Positions 30,415-39,232 of a stretch of DNA of 64,000 bases are shown here, piece by piece (within the stretch, counting starts at the first letter, position 1; each line of letters opens with the position of its first letter). Source of the stretch: Pseudomonas paraeruginosa PA7. GTDB lineage: Bacteria; Pseudomonadota; Gammaproteobacteria; Pseudomonadales; Pseudomonadaceae. The translations under genes were made by a program, and so were the position numbers. The stretch spans positions 4,902,001-4,966,000 of the forward strand of contig NC_009656.1 in NCBI RefSeq assembly GCF_000017205.1. The letters run 5' to 3'. The notes below the pieces were generated by a model. It searched no databases. It saw nothing but the letters and a program-made list of their open reading frames with translations, and had not been told where the DNA came from.

Positions 30415-31035
30415 ATGAGATTCCTGGAAAAACTGAAAAAACGCAAAGAGCGTAAATACTTCCGTGGCTGGGAAAAGATCTTCAAGGCGCCCGAGAAGAT
30501 CCGCCTCGCCTATCCCGGCTACGAGGTCGGCGTGGGCACCTATGGGATCCCCGAAGTCACCGAGTTTGGCGACAAGTCCACCCTCCGGATCGGCGCCTAC
30601 ACCTCGATCGCAGCCGGCGTGAAGATTCTTCTCGGCGGCGAGCATCACACCGACTGGCTCACCACCTATCCCTTCCCGAAGATGATCGACGAGGTCGCCG
30701 ACATCCCCGACAGCACCACCACCCGGGGCGACGTGATCATCGGCAGCGACTGCTGGATCTGCACCAACGCGCTGATCCTCTCCGGCGTCACCATCGGCCA
30801 TGGCGCGGTGGTCGCCGCCGGCGCGGTGGTGACCCGCGACGTGCCACCGTTCGCCATCGTCGGCGGCAACCCGGCCCGGCAGATCCGCTGGCGCTTCGAG
30901 GAAGACGTCCGCGAGGCCCTGCTGGCCTCGGCCTGGTGGGACTGGCCCGTGGACGAGGTGAAGCGGGTCGCCAGGACCCTCTGCAGCACCGACATGCCGG
31001 CCTTCCTGCGCTACATCGAGCAACGCAACGGCTGA
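30415..31035 (+). CDS. Hexapeptide-repeat (CatB-related) O-acetyltransferase
   Basis: 206 residues: basic N-terminus (LEKLKKRKERKYFRGWEK), then a left-handed beta-helix core (VIIGSDCWICTNALILSGVTIGHGAVVAAGAVVTRDVPPFAIVGGNPARQI) and the WWDWP C-terminal helix. It is distinct from the broken catB gene: no SYYSGY-type start. Placed 36 nt behind migA with AAGGT before ATG 30415, it is probably cotranscribed and may acetylate a sugar of the LPS outer core (inference). I do not recall an equivalent between migA and the amidase gene in PAO1. Confidence 0.82.
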   Translation: MRFLEKLKKRKERKYFRGWEKIFKAPEKIRLAYPGYEVGVGTYGIPEVTEFGDKSTLRIGAYTSIAAGVKILLGGEHHTDWLTTYPFPKMIDEVADIPDSTTTRGDVIIGSDCWICTNALILSGVTIGHGAVVAAGAVVTRDVPPFAIVGGNPARQIRWRFEEDVREALLASAWWDWPVDEVKRVARTLCSTDMPAFLRYIEQRNG

Positions 31036-31161
31036 GCCGCGTCGGCGGAACAATCGCCGGCGATGGGCTATACCTCCCCGATACGTCATGTTTCGAATCC
31101 GTGCCCGGCTCCGGGCACGCCGGTCGCGCCTCGTCCGCGGCCGGTCTTCGGGGGAGTCTGA

Positions 31162-32556
31162 ATGAGCGCGCTGCACGATATCGAGGGAGCCCGCCTGCTG
31201 GCCCTGTTCGCCCGCCGGGAATTGTCGCCGAGCGAGTACTACGAGCATCTGCTGGAGCACATCCAGCGCTGGGAACCGCACCTCAACGCCCTGTACCGCT
31301 TCGACCCGCAACGCGTCCGCGAACAGGCCGCGGCGGCCACCGAGCGCTGGCGCAAAGGGCAACCGCGGGGCCCGCTGGACGGACTGCCGGTGACCATCAA
31401 GGAACTGATCGCCACCGCCGGCGAGCCGATCCCGCAGGGCAGCGCCGCCACCGCCGCTCAGCCCGAGCCCCGCGACGCGCCACCGGCGGCGCGACTGCGC
31501 GAGGCCGGGGCAATCGTCCTGGCCAAGACCACGGTACCGGACTTCGGCATGCTTTCCTCGGGTATCTCCAGTTTCCACGGGATCACCCGCAACCCCTGGA
31601 ACCTGGCCAACAACACCGGCGGCTCCAGCTCCGGCGCCGCTGCCGCCGCGGCAGCCGGCTACGGGCCGCTGCACCTGGGCACCGACATCGGCGGCTCGGT
31701 GCGCCTGCCGGCCGGCTGGTGCGGTCTGGTGGGCTTCAAGCCGAGCCTTGGGCGGATTCCCATCGACCCCTACTACACCGGCCGCTGCGCCGGCCCCATG
31801 ACTCGTGGCATGGACGACTGCCTGCTGCTGATGCGCCACCTGGCGCAGCCCGACGCCCGCGACGCCACCAGCCTGCCGCCACAAACGCTGGATTGGAGCG
31901 CCGAGCCGGTCTCGGTTCGCGATCTCGAGATCGGCCTGCAGCTCGACCCCGGCTGCGGCCTGCAACCGGACGCGGAGATCCGCGCGGCGGTCGAGGCCGC
32001 GGCACGGCTGTTCGAGGAACAGGGCGCGCGGGTCCGCGTCGTCGAGCCGCTGATGGACCGCGCCCTGCTGGACGGCCTCGACGACTTCTGGCGCGCCCGC
32101 CTGTGGAGCGAACTGCTGCGTCTGGACGAAACCCGCCGGGCCAGGGTGCTGCCCTACATACATGCCTGGGCCGAGGGCGGCGCGCGGGTCAGCGGGGTCG
32201 ACGCGGTACGTGGCTTCAACCAGACCTTCGAGATGCGCCGGCGCGCGGCCAGCCTGTTCGGCGAGATCGACCTGCTGCTGACGCCGACCAACCAGGTCGG
32301 CGCCTTTCCCGCCGACTGGGCCTCGCCGCTGAACGACCCGCACCGGCCGTTCGAGCACATTGTCTTCACCGTGCCCTGGAATATGGGCGAACAACCCGCT
32401 CTCTCGATAAACTGCGGCTTCACGGCCGCCGGCATGCCGATCGGCCTGCAACTGGTCGCGCCGCGCTTCACCGATACCTGGCTGTTGCGCGTCGGCAAGA
32501 CCTACGAAGGCTGGCGCGGTCCGATCCGCGCCTGGCCACGGCCGCCGGCGGACTGA
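31162..32556 (+). CDS. Amidase-signature family hydrolase
   Basis: 464 residues with the complete amidase signature: catalytic Lys in PVTIKELIATAG, cis-Ser in NNTGGSSSGAAAAAAAGYGP, and the nucleophile Ser in GTDIGGSVRLPAGWCGLVGFKP. Hydrolyses an amide bond in the cytoplasm; the substrate cannot be told. GGGGGAG upstream of ATG 31162. The MFS transporter gene follows after 69 nt, so the two may form an uptake-and-hydrolysis pair. Matches PA0704. Confidence 0.9.
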   Translation: MSALHDIEGARLLALFARRELSPSEYYEHLLEHIQRWEPHLNALYRFDPQRVREQAAAATERWRKGQPRGPLDGLPVTIKELIATAGEPIPQGSAATAAQPEPRDAPPAARLREAGAIVLAKTTVPDFGMLSSGISSFHGITRNPWNLANNTGGSSSGAAAAAAAGYGPLHLGTDIGGSVRLPAGWCGLVGFKPSLGRIPIDPYYTGRCAGPMTRGMDDCLLLMRHLAQPDARDATSLPPQTLDWSAEPVSVRDLEIGLQLDPGCGLQPDAEIRAAVEAAARLFEEQGARVRVVEPLMDRALLDGLDDFWRARLWSELLRLDETRRARVLPYIHAWAEGGARVSGVDAVRGFNQTFEMRRRAASLFGEIDLLLTPTNQVGAFPADWASPLNDPHRPFEHIVFTVPWNMGEQPALSINCGFTAAGMPIGLQLVAPRFTDTWLLRVGKTYEGWRGPIRAWPRPPAD

Positions 32557-32625
32557 AACCGGCTGCCGGTCGCTGCTCGGCGCCAGGCCCGAGTGTTTTC
32601 GTCGTCACTGCGAGAGGGCCTCGCC

Positions 32626-33942
32626 ATGCACTCCCCCACCACAACCCCGGCGGCCGCCGAACCAGCCAGCCGCCGCAGCGTCTTCGCCGTGGTGCTCGGC
32701 AACGCCGTGGAATTCTTCGACTTCGGGGTCTACGCGACCTTCGCGGTGATGATCGGGCAGACCTTCTTCCCTTCCGACAGTGCCTTCGTCAGCCTGCTGC
32801 TGTCGGTCACCGCGTTCGCCGTCGGCTTCGTCATCCGTCCCCTCGGCGCGATTCTCATCGGCGCCTACGCCGACCGCGCCGGGCGCAAGCCGGCGATGCT
32901 CCTGACCCTGCTGCTGATGGCGCTGGGCACCGGCGGCATAGCCGTGCTGCCCGGCTACGACAGCATCGGCCTCGCTGCGCCGCTGCTGCTGGTGCTGACC
33001 CGCCTGCTGCAGGGCCTGGCCTGGGGCGGCGAAGCCGGCCCGGCGACCACCTACATCCTCGAAGCGGCGCCGCCGCACAAGCGCGGCACCTACGCCTGCT
33101 GGCAAGTGGTGGCGCAAGGTATCGCGGCGGTCGCCGCCGGGCTGATGGGCTACCTGCTGACCCTCTGGCTCGACGAGCGGCAGCTGCAGCAGTGGGGCTG
33201 GCGGATTCCCTTCGCGGTCGGCCTGCTGGTCCTGCCGATCGGCCTGTACATTCGCCTCAACCTGGCCGAGACCTTTTCCGGACGCGGCCGCCAGGCCAGC
33301 ACCCGGAGCCTGCTCGGCGAGTTGTTCGGCAATCATCGGCGGGCCCTGCTGCTCGGCCTGCTGATCCTCTCCGGCAGTACCATCACCCAGTACTTCCTCA
33401 ACTACATGACCACCTTCGCCCTCACCGAGCTGCACCTGCCGGCGGGCATCGCGATGCTCTCGACGCTGGTGGCCGGCGCCGCCCTGGCGCTGTCGGCGCT
33501 GCTCGGCGGTATCCTCTGCGACCGCTACGGCCGCCGCGCCGTGCTGATCCTGCCGCGCCTGCTGTTGCTCGCGGTGCTGTTCCCGGCTCTACAGGCAATG
33601 ACCCGCCATCCCGAGGCGTCGACCTTCCTCGCCGTCCTCGCCCTGCTCTCGGCCCTGCATGGCATGAGCGGCGCGGCACTGATCGTACTGCTGGTGGAAA
33701 GCTTCCCGCGGGCGCTGCGCTCCACCGGTTTTTCCCTGGTCTACGCGATCGGCGTCGCCGCCTTCGGCGGCACCGCGCAGATCGTGGTGACCTGGCTGAT
33801 CGGCGTCACCGGCAATCCGCTGTCGCCGCTGGGCTACCTGCTGCTGGCCAACCTGGTCTGTCTCGGCGGGGCCTGGCTGGCCCGCGAGACCTGGCCGGGT
33901 CGCGGAAACATGCGAAACGAGGCGCTGGTGGTGCGCGACTGA
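32626..33942 (+). CDS. MFS transporter (metabolite:H+ symporter type)
   Basis: 438 residues, twelve predicted membrane segments. MHS/ProP-like features: VLGNAVEFFDFGVYATFAVMIGQ in TM1, GAYADRAGRKPAMLLTLL between TM2 and TM3, GGEAGPATTYILEAAPPHKRG, and a second half-motif GILCDRYGRRAVLI. Likely imports an organic acid or amide used by the neighbouring amidase (inference). ATG 32626 follows GAGAGGG; an earlier in-frame GTG adds eleven residues. Matches PA0703. Confidence 0.9.
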   Translation: MHSPTTTPAAAEPASRRSVFAVVLGNAVEFFDFGVYATFAVMIGQTFFPSDSAFVSLLLSVTAFAVGFVIRPLGAILIGAYADRAGRKPAMLLTLLLMALGTGGIAVLPGYDSIGLAAPLLLVLTRLLQGLAWGGEAGPATTYILEAAPPHKRGTYACWQVVAQGIAAVAAGLMGYLLTLWLDERQLQQWGWRIPFAVGLLVLPIGLYIRLNLAETFSGRGRQASTRSLLGELFGNHRRALLLGLLILSGSTITQYFLNYMTTFALTELHLPAGIAMLSTLVAGAALALSALLGGILCDRYGRRAVLILPRLLLLAVLFPALQAMTRHPEASTFLAVLALLSALHGMSGAALIVLLVESFPRALRSTGFSLVYAIGVAAFGGTAQIVVTWLIGVTGNPLSPLGYLLLANLVCLGGAWLARETWPGRGNMRNEALVVRD

Positions 33943-34020
33943 GAACTTGCGCGGTTCGTTCAAGCGCCGCCGGCCTGCCGCGAGCGACGCTGGGGACCTC
34001 ATTCATCCGGAGGTCCCACC

Positions 34021-34938
34021 ATGCAGTTCTTCCTGCGCTACGCCTACGCTCCCCTCTTCTGGTCCGGCTTCATCGGCCTGGCGGTCTGGCAGGTCGGCTA
34101 TCGCCAGGCTTCCCACGCCTGGCTGGTCGCCCTGTTCCTCGTGGCGCTCGGCCTGTCCTTTCTCGCCGAACGACGACTGCCCTACCAGCCACGCTGGAAC
34201 CGGCCGCACGCCGACCGCCTGCGCGATGTCCTGCACGCGTCGGTCAACGAAAGCCTGAACGCACTCGGCATCCTCGCCCTGCCACTGCTGGCCGGAGTCC
34301 TGGGCTTCTGGCCGGTATGGCCGCAGGCCTGGCCGCAGGCCTGGCCGCTGTGGCTGCAACTGCTCCTGGCTATCGTCCTCGCCGATCTCGGCATCACCCT
34401 GGTGCACTACGCCAGCCACCGTTCGGCGCTGCTCTGGCGGCTGCACGCGGTGCACCATAGCGTGCAGCGCCTGTACGGTTTCAACGGGCTGATGAAGCAT
34501 CCCCTGCACCTGGGCCTGGAAGCGCTCGGCGGCACCCTGCCGCTGTTGCTGCTCGGCGTGCCGCAGACGGTCGTCGCGCTGCTCGCCTTCGCCATCGGCA
34601 TCCAGTTGCTGCTGCAACACAGCAACGTCGACATGCGCATCGGCGGGTTGCGCCATGTGTTCGCCTGGGCACCGCTGCATCGCCTGCACCACATCCGCTA
34701 CGGGCGCGCCGGCGACGTCAACTTCGCGCTGTTCTTCAGCGTCTGGGACCGCCTGCTCGGCACCGCACTCCATCGTCCCGGCTACCGCCTGGACAGCGCC
34801 GACATGGGCATCGGCGACCAGCCCGACTATCCCCGCGACTACACCGGCCAGTTGCTCGCGCCATTCCGCGACCTGCCGCGCCGCAGGTGCGTCCCGCAGC
34901 CGCCGGAAGGACTGGGGCGTTCAACCGGCCAGGCGTAG
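34021..34938 (+). CDS. Fatty-acid hydroxylase / sterol-desaturase superfamily membrane protein
   Basis: 305 residues, four or more membrane helices and the three histidine boxes of the non-heme di-iron family: HYASHR, HAVHHS and HRLHHIR, with LLQHSNVD between. These proteins hydroxylate or desaturate lipid carbons. The peptide PQAWPQAWP comes from a short tandem repeat. GGAGGT before ATG 34021. Its last 18 nt overlap the end of the convergent AraC gene. Matches PA0702. Confidence 0.87.
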   Translation: MQFFLRYAYAPLFWSGFIGLAVWQVGYRQASHAWLVALFLVALGLSFLAERRLPYQPRWNRPHADRLRDVLHASVNESLNALGILALPLLAGVLGFWPVWPQAWPQAWPLWLQLLLAIVLADLGITLVHYASHRSALLWRLHAVHHSVQRLYGFNGLMKHPLHLGLEALGGTLPLLLLGVPQTVVALLAFAIGIQLLLQHSNVDMRIGGLRHVFAWAPLHRLHHIRYGRAGDVNFALFFSVWDRLLGTALHRPGYRLDSADMGIGDQPDYPRDYTGQLLAPFRDLPRRRCVPQPPEGLGRSTGQA

Positions 34939-35586
34939 GTGCGGCAGCGACAGGCCGGCGCGGATGCCGAGCAGGCTGCGTACGCTGCGCGACAGATGCG
35001 CGGCATCGGCGAAGCCGGCGTGATGGGCCGCCTCGGTCAGGCTGCGCCCCTGCAGGGCCAGGGCGAAGGCCAGGTACAGGCGCCGCCAGAGCACCAGGCG
35101 GCGCACCGACAGGCCGACCTGGACGGCGAACAGCCGCTCCAGCTGGCTCAGCGAAAGACTGGCGCTGCGCGCCAGTCTTTCCGCCTCGACCCGCGCCACG
35201 AGTTGCTCGTCGAGCGCCTCCAGGGCCTTTTCGACGCGACGGTCGAGTCGTCGACGAGGCAGCCGCGCAAGCCGCCCCAGCAACGCCTCGGGCTCGCCGG
35301 GAGCGTCTTCGAGAAGCTGACCCAGGACTTCGCTGTCGAATGCCAGCGGCTCGACGTACAGCGCCAGCAACGACTGCGACGTTTCGACGCGATGAGCTTG
35401 CAGCGAGGGCACCAGCAAGCGCCGGGCCTCCAGTACCTGGCCGGCGAGGCGCACCCGCAGCGGCGTCTGCGCCAGCAGCAACTGGTGGGCATAGTGCGCG
35501 TGCTCGCGGGTGTCGCCGTTGATCCCGGCGAACAACGCATGGTCCCGCGCCAGCCAGACCTCGCCCTGCCAATGCCGCTCCGTCAT
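34921..35586 (-). CDS. AraC-family regulator (short)
   Basis: 221 residues. A short N-terminal cupin-like sensor (HWQGEVWLARDHALFAGINGDTREHAHYAHQLLLA) and a C-terminal AraC DNA-binding domain (LARSASLSLSQLERLFAVQVGLSVRRLVLWRRL; SLTEAAHHAGFADAAHLSRSVRSLLG). Overlaps the desaturase gene by 18 nt tail to tail. Target unknown; the desaturase or the amidase-MFS genes are candidates by proximity. Confidence 0.87.
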   Translation of the reverse strand: MTERHWQGEVWLARDHALFAGINGDTREHAHYAHQLLLAQTPLRVRLAGQVLEARRLLVPSLQAHRVETSQSLLALYVEPLAFDSEVLGQLLEDAPGEPEALLGRLARLPRRRLDRRVEKALEALDEQLVARVEAERLARSASLSLSQLERLFAVQVGLSVRRLVLWRRLYLAFALALQGRSLTEAAHHAGFADAAHLSRSVRSLLGIRAGLSLPHLRLAG

Positions 35587-35657
35587 CGCGTGTCTTCCGT
35601 CAGCCGTTCCGTGGCGAAACGGTGTCGGCTATGGCGGCGGCCGTCAAGCCCGCAATG

Positions 35658-36644
35658 TCAGCGTCCGAACCAGTCGCGCCGGTCGTCGAAGGCATGCTCG
35701 ATCAGATCGAGCAAGGCACGGACCTCGGTGCGGTTCGCCGCCTCCGACTGCACGCTCAGCCAGACCTCGCGCCGCATCGGCTGGTCGAACACCTGCGGCA
35801 ACGCCGCCAGGTTGCGTTCCAGGCGCCCGGCGTAGTGCGGCAGCAGGCCGATGCAGGCGCCCCAGAGGATCGCCTGTAGCAACAGATCGTGGCTCTGTAC
35901 CTCGATCACTCCCGACTGCCGTGCCGCCACCCGCCGGTTCCAGGGTGCCAGGGCGGCGCTGGCGGCGTGGCCGTGGAGCTGCGCCAGCAGGTAGTCGTCC
36001 AGCTCGTCTTCGCTGGCCGGCCGCGTGCGCTCGCGCGAATAGCGCTTGCCGATGTGCGGCTGGTACTCCAGCTCGGCGATACGCGCCGGCGCCGCGTCAT
36101 GGCCTTCCAGTATCGGATGCGGCTGGTCCGGATCGGCGATCCAGATGGCGATCTCCGCCGGGCCGGCGTTGCCCGGCCAGCCTTCGCGCAATTCGGCCAG
36201 CGCCACGCGCAGGTTGGCGTTCTTGCGCAGGTAGCCCCACAGCTCGCGGCTGAGCACGTCGTGCAGCACGCTCTCGGCCACCGCCAGGCGCACCAGCGGC
36301 TGCTGCCGGTGAAGATCGGCATGGCTGTGGCTGTCCTCGACCAGGCGCTGTCCCGCAGCCTGGAGCAGGCGGCCCTCGCGGGTCAGCGACAGGGCGTTGC
36401 CCTCGTGCACGAACAGGTGCAGGCCGAGACGCTCCTCGAGCCGGGCCAGGGTCTTGCGCAACAGCGTCGGCTTGACGTCGAGGCTGCGCGCGGCCTGCAT
36501 GAAGCAGCCGCAGCGGGCGGTGACCAGGAAGAAATGCACCACTTCCAGGGAGCCGAACAAGTCGTGCCAGTAGGCACGGTCGTCGCGTCCCTGCGCGGGC
36601 CTGAGCAGTACCGGGCGCTGCCCGGCGGACTCCGATAGGGCCAT
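35658..36644 (-). CDS. LysR-family regulator at the end of the TonB-like cluster
   Basis: 328 residues. The LysR winged helix starts unusually late, at about residue 32 (LEVVHFFLVTARCGCFMQAARSLDVKPTLLRKTLARLEE), giving an N-terminal extension. The effector domain is about 100-310. GAGGAAGC precedes ATG 36644 and only 9 nt separate it from the previous stop, so it appears to be the last gene of the long minus-strand pdt/exb cluster. Target genes unknown. Matches PA0701. Confidence 0.88.
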   Translation of the reverse strand: MALSESAGQRPVLLRPAQGRDDRAYWHDLFGSLEVVHFFLVTARCGCFMQAARSLDVKPTLLRKTLARLEERLGLHLFVHEGNALSLTREGRLLQAAGQRLVEDSHSHADLHRQQPLVRLAVAESVLHDVLSRELWGYLRKNANLRVALAELREGWPGNAGPAEIAIWIADPDQPHPILEGHDAAPARIAELEYQPHIGKRYSRERTRPASEDELDDYLLAQLHGHAASAALAPWNRRVAARQSGVIEVQSHDLLLQAILWGACIGLLPHYAGRLERNLAALPQVFDQPMRREVWLSVQSEAANRTEVRALLDLIEHAFDDRRDWFGR

Positions 36645-36653
36645 GCTTCCTCG

Positions 36654-37079
36654 CTAGCGTCCAGGCATGAGGCGGATCCGCAGCTCGATCGGCTGCGGCA
36701 TGTGGTCCGGCGGCGGCAGACGCAACGAGCGATCCATCAGGGCCCGCCGCAGTTCGGCGTCGATCGGTTCGGCATCGGCGCGCAGGCAGGCCAGGCCGAC
36801 GATCCAGCCGCTGGCGTCGAGCCAGACTTGCAGGTCGATGTCGGTATTCGGCAATTGCCCCGCCGCGCGCCGCGACTCCAGGTAGGCTTGCAGCCGTGGC
36901 GCGACCTCGGCGTCCTCGCCGAGACGCTGCTGTACCTGCTCGCCGAGCCAGGCGGCATAGGCGATCCATAGCCGCTGGCGCTCGTCGCGAACCCGCTCGG
37001 GTTCACCGAACAACCAACTACGCAGGTGCCGCCAGCGACTACCGCGTGGCGCTCGACCCGTCTCCGGCGCGCGCTCCAT
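36654..37079 (-). CDS. TonB-C-like protein without membrane anchor
   Basis: 141 residues, no signal peptide or membrane segment. The C-terminal part (LWIAYAAWLGEQVQQRLG, IDLQVWLDASGWIVGLACLRADAEPIDAELRRAL, PIELRIRLMPG) has the same spacing as the C-terminal domain of the TonB-like protein at 41007-41753 (YLAYAFQRLLRD, QAEVWLSSSGDITRVELTRSSGDPETDQKVL, LPVRIALQG). So it looks like a cytoplasmic or adaptor version of a TonB C-terminal domain. ATG 37079 overlaps the preceding gene's TGA by one base. Corresponds to PA0700. Confidence 0.75.
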   Translation of the reverse strand: MERAPETGRAPRGSRWRHLRSWLFGEPERVRDERQRLWIAYAAWLGEQVQQRLGEDAEVAPRLQAYLESRRAAGQLPNTDIDLQVWLDASGWIVGLACLRADAEPIDAELRRALMDRSLRLPPPDHMPQPIELRIRLMPGR

Positions 37080-38023
37080 CAACGCAGCTCGGCCAGGGTC
37101 TTGCCAAGCAGCGCGCCATCGATGCTCAGGGTGGCGTTGTTCACCAGACCGTCCAGGTAGGCTTTGGCGATCTGCTCCTGGCGTTGCGCGCGCAGGCTGG
37201 CGCGCAGGCGTTCGCGGACCTCGTCGAGGCTGGCGAGGCGGGGGTCGCGACGCTCGGTCAGCTTGACCAGGTGAAAGCCGTTGCCGCCCTGGATCGGTTC
37301 GGATACTTCGCCCACCTTGAGCCGTTCCAGCGCCGGGCGGATCGCCGGCAGCAGCTGCGCCTGCGCCAGCAGTCCACCGATATCGCCGCCGTTGCGCGCG
37401 GTCTGCGGGTCATCGGAATACTTTCGCGCCAGCTCGGCGAAATCGCCGGTGGCGGCCTGCCGGTAGAGTTCCTGGGCGCGCTTGCGCGCCTCGGCCGGGC
37501 CTCCAGCGGTGGCGGTGGCGATGAAGATCTGGCTGACCCGGTACAGCGCCGGCACCCCCAGTTGCGCCTTGTTCGCCTCGTAGGCGTCGTGCAGATCGGC
37601 ATCGCTGGGATAATCCTCGGGCACCGTGCTCACCGACTCCAGGTAGGTGCGCAGGACGATCTGTCGCGTGGCCGCGTCGATCAGCGTCTTCACTTCCGGT
37701 CGCTGTTGCCAATCCTGGGCGCTGGCCTGCTCGTAGAGCGCCTTCTCGGCGAGCCGCGCACGCATCCAGCGCTCCAGAGCGTCGCGGTTCTCGCCCAGTT
37801 GCGCACGGGTTTGCGCCGGTACCTCGGCCAGCAGAGCCTTCAGCTCGTCCGGCGCCACCTGCAAGGCTCCGAGGCGCGCCACCGCGGGCTCCGCGACGCC
37901 GCTGGCAGGTGGCTTGGCAAGCGCGGCCTGGGCCTGGCCCGCGCCGCCGTTCCCGTCCTGGCCGCAGCCGGCGAGGATGACGAACGCGAGCGCCAGGCCG
38001 CCGCAACGGTAAACCGGCCGCAT
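37079..38023 (-). CDS. Lipoprotein peptidyl-prolyl isomerase (SurA/PpiC parvulin type)
   Basis: 314 residues. Signal peptide MRPVYRCGGLALAFVILAGC with lipobox LAGC, a helical SurA-like N-domain (ELKALLAEVPAQTRAQLGENRDALERWMRARLAEKALYEQA), then a parvulin domain (FAELARKYSDDPQTARNGGDIGG ... IQGGNGFHLVKLTERR). Probably folds outer-membrane or secreted proteins of this cluster, such as the porin or the PdtA/PdtB pair (inference). ATG 38023 is 4 nt after the upstream stop; a start 18 nt earlier is possible but has no ribosome site. Matches PA0699. Confidence 0.87.
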   Translation of the reverse strand: MRPVYRCGGLALAFVILAGCGQDGNGGAGQAQAALAKPPASGVAEPAVARLGALQVAPDELKALLAEVPAQTRAQLGENRDALERWMRARLAEKALYEQASAQDWQQRPEVKTLIDAATRQIVLRTYLESVSTVPEDYPSDADLHDAYEANKAQLGVPALYRVSQIFIATATAGGPAEARKRAQELYRQAATGDFAELARKYSDDPQTARNGGDIGGLLAQAQLLPAIRPALERLKVGEVSEPIQGGNGFHLVKLTERRDPRLASLDEVRERLRASLRAQRQEQIAKAYLDGLVNNATLSIDGALLGKTLAELR

Positions 38024-38027
38024 AGGT

Positions 38028-38507
38028 TCAGGCCTCGCCATCGACGGACCGCGCGGCTTCCTGCGCCACGCCCTGTTGCTCGGCGGCCAGGCGGCTGTAG
38101 TCGCGCAGATAGGCGAGGAACTCCTGCAGCAGGCGGTCCCACAGCTCGACATGGCTGCGCAGGTTGGCCGGGCTGACGCCACCGGCGACGATCACGTCCA
38201 TCTCCATCACCAGGAACTCGCCCTGTTGCGACAGGCGGCCGAAGCGCCGGCTGAGGTTCCAGCGCTCGGTCAGCCCGGCCGGCAGCTCGCCCTGCACGCG
38301 CAGGGCGCAACTGAAGGTGAAGTCGAGGTAGCTCGCCGGCACCGACGCCGGATTGCCGAAGCGCACCGCGTAGCCGATCCCCTGGCTGGCGCTGAGCAGT
38401 TGCACCACGCCGTTCTGTTCGCTGCGATTGACCCGGTAGCCGGCGTCCTGCAGGGCTTCGGTCAGGCTGTCGATGGAAAGGTGTTCGATCAGGGTGATAT
38501 CGCTCAT
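38028..38507 (-). CDS. YbjN-domain protein
   Basis: 159 residues, soluble, with the YbjN fold pattern: SLTEALQDAGYRVNRSEQNGVVQLL, then YLDFTFSCALRVQG, WNLSRRFGRLSQQGEFLVMEMDVIVAGG and VELWDRLLQEFLAYLRD. YbjN-like proteins are putative chaperone-like or sensory proteins of unsettled function. It sits in the tonB-like operon between the coiled-coil protein and the PPIase, with 28-nt and 4-nt gaps. Matches PA0698. Confidence 0.82.
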   Translation of the reverse strand: MSDITLIEHLSIDSLTEALQDAGYRVNRSEQNGVVQLLSASQGIGYAVRFGNPASVPASYLDFTFSCALRVQGELPAGLTERWNLSRRFGRLSQQGEFLVMEMDVIVAGGVSPANLRSHVELWDRLLQEFLAYLRDYSRLAAEQQGVAQEAARSVDGEA

Positions 38508-38535
38508 GTACGGATTCCTTGATTGCTCTGGAGGT

Positions 38536-39198
38536 TCACTGGGCCAGCGCCGCCTGGCGGTCGTCGACCTGGGTCTTGTAGAGGTCGTCGCCGAGCTTCT
38601 GCGCCATCTCTTCGAATTTCACCCGCGCACCGCTGGCGAACGGCTGGCGGATCTTCATCACCTCGGCGACGCTGACGTTCTCGTAGGCGCCGAGGATCTC
38701 CTTGGCCACGCCATACATTTCCCGGTTCTTCGCGGTGCATTGCTGCAACTGCCGGTCATGCTCGCGGAACGCCAGGTCGAGCTTCTGCCGCTCGGCCTCC
38801 TTGGCTCGCGCCATGACCAGCAACTCGTCGTAGGCCTGCTTGTACTTGCCCAGTTGCTCGTTGCTCGCCTCGACCATCTGCCGCGCCCGGTCGTGCAAGC
38901 CCTGTTGCTGGGCCGAGAGCTGCTCGGCCTGGCCCTTGGCCCGGATCAGCTCGGCGGTCAGTTGCCTGACCTGGGCCAGCGCCGCGTCGCGCTGGCCTTC
39001 CAGCGCAGCCTTGGCCGCAGCGGCCTGGGCCTGCTCGGTCTGCAGCGCCTGCAGCTGCTGGGTGGTGCTGCGCAACTGGGCGCGCAGGCGTTCCTCCAGG
39101 CTGTCGGCATAGGCCGCCTGGCTGGCGTAGGCGGCGAAGGCGGCCCCGGCGAGCAACGCCTGGGCCCAGATCGGCAATGAGAAAGGTCGCATGTTCAT
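38536..39198 (-). CDS. Periplasmic coiled-coil protein
   Basis: 220 residues. Signal peptide (residues 1-31, ending AAYA) followed by a long coiled coil (SLEERLRAQLRSTTQQLQALQTEQAQAAAAKAALEGQ ... EAERQKLDLAFREHDRQLQ) and a short C-terminal globular part (YGVAKEILGAYENVSVAEVM). It resembles helper proteins that accompany ExbB-ExbD modules (DUF3450-like), but that match is only by shape. GAGG before ATG 39198. Same operon as the porin and TonB-like genes. Matches PA0697. Confidence 0.8.
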   Translation of the reverse strand: MNMRPFSLPIWAQALLAGAAFAAYASQAAYADSLEERLRAQLRSTTQQLQALQTEQAQAAAAKAALEGQRDAALAQVRQLTAELIRAKGQAEQLSAQQQGLHDRARQMVEASNEQLGKYKQAYDELLVMARAKEAERQKLDLAFREHDRQLQQCTAKNREMYGVAKEILGAYENVSVAEVMKIRQPFASGARVKFEEMAQKLGDDLYKTQVDDRQAALAQ

Positions 39199-39232
39199 GG
39201 TCTGCCTCTTCATGGCCTGCCTCGGGGAGCGC

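Noticed and set aside
31101..31118. GTGCCCGG/CCGGGCAC hairpin after the acyltransferase gene as a terminator
   Set aside because: Perfect stem but a two-base loop and no T tract; not listed as a terminator.
34321..34350. Two-copy 12-bp repeat (PQAWPQAWP) in the desaturase gene
   Set aside because: Too short and in frame within a hydrophilic loop; likely simple slippage with no special meaning.
30936..34460. 1174-residue plus-strand frame across the acyltransferase, amidase, MFS and desaturase genes
   Set aside because: It is an out-of-frame shadow; all four real genes carry family motifs in their own frames.
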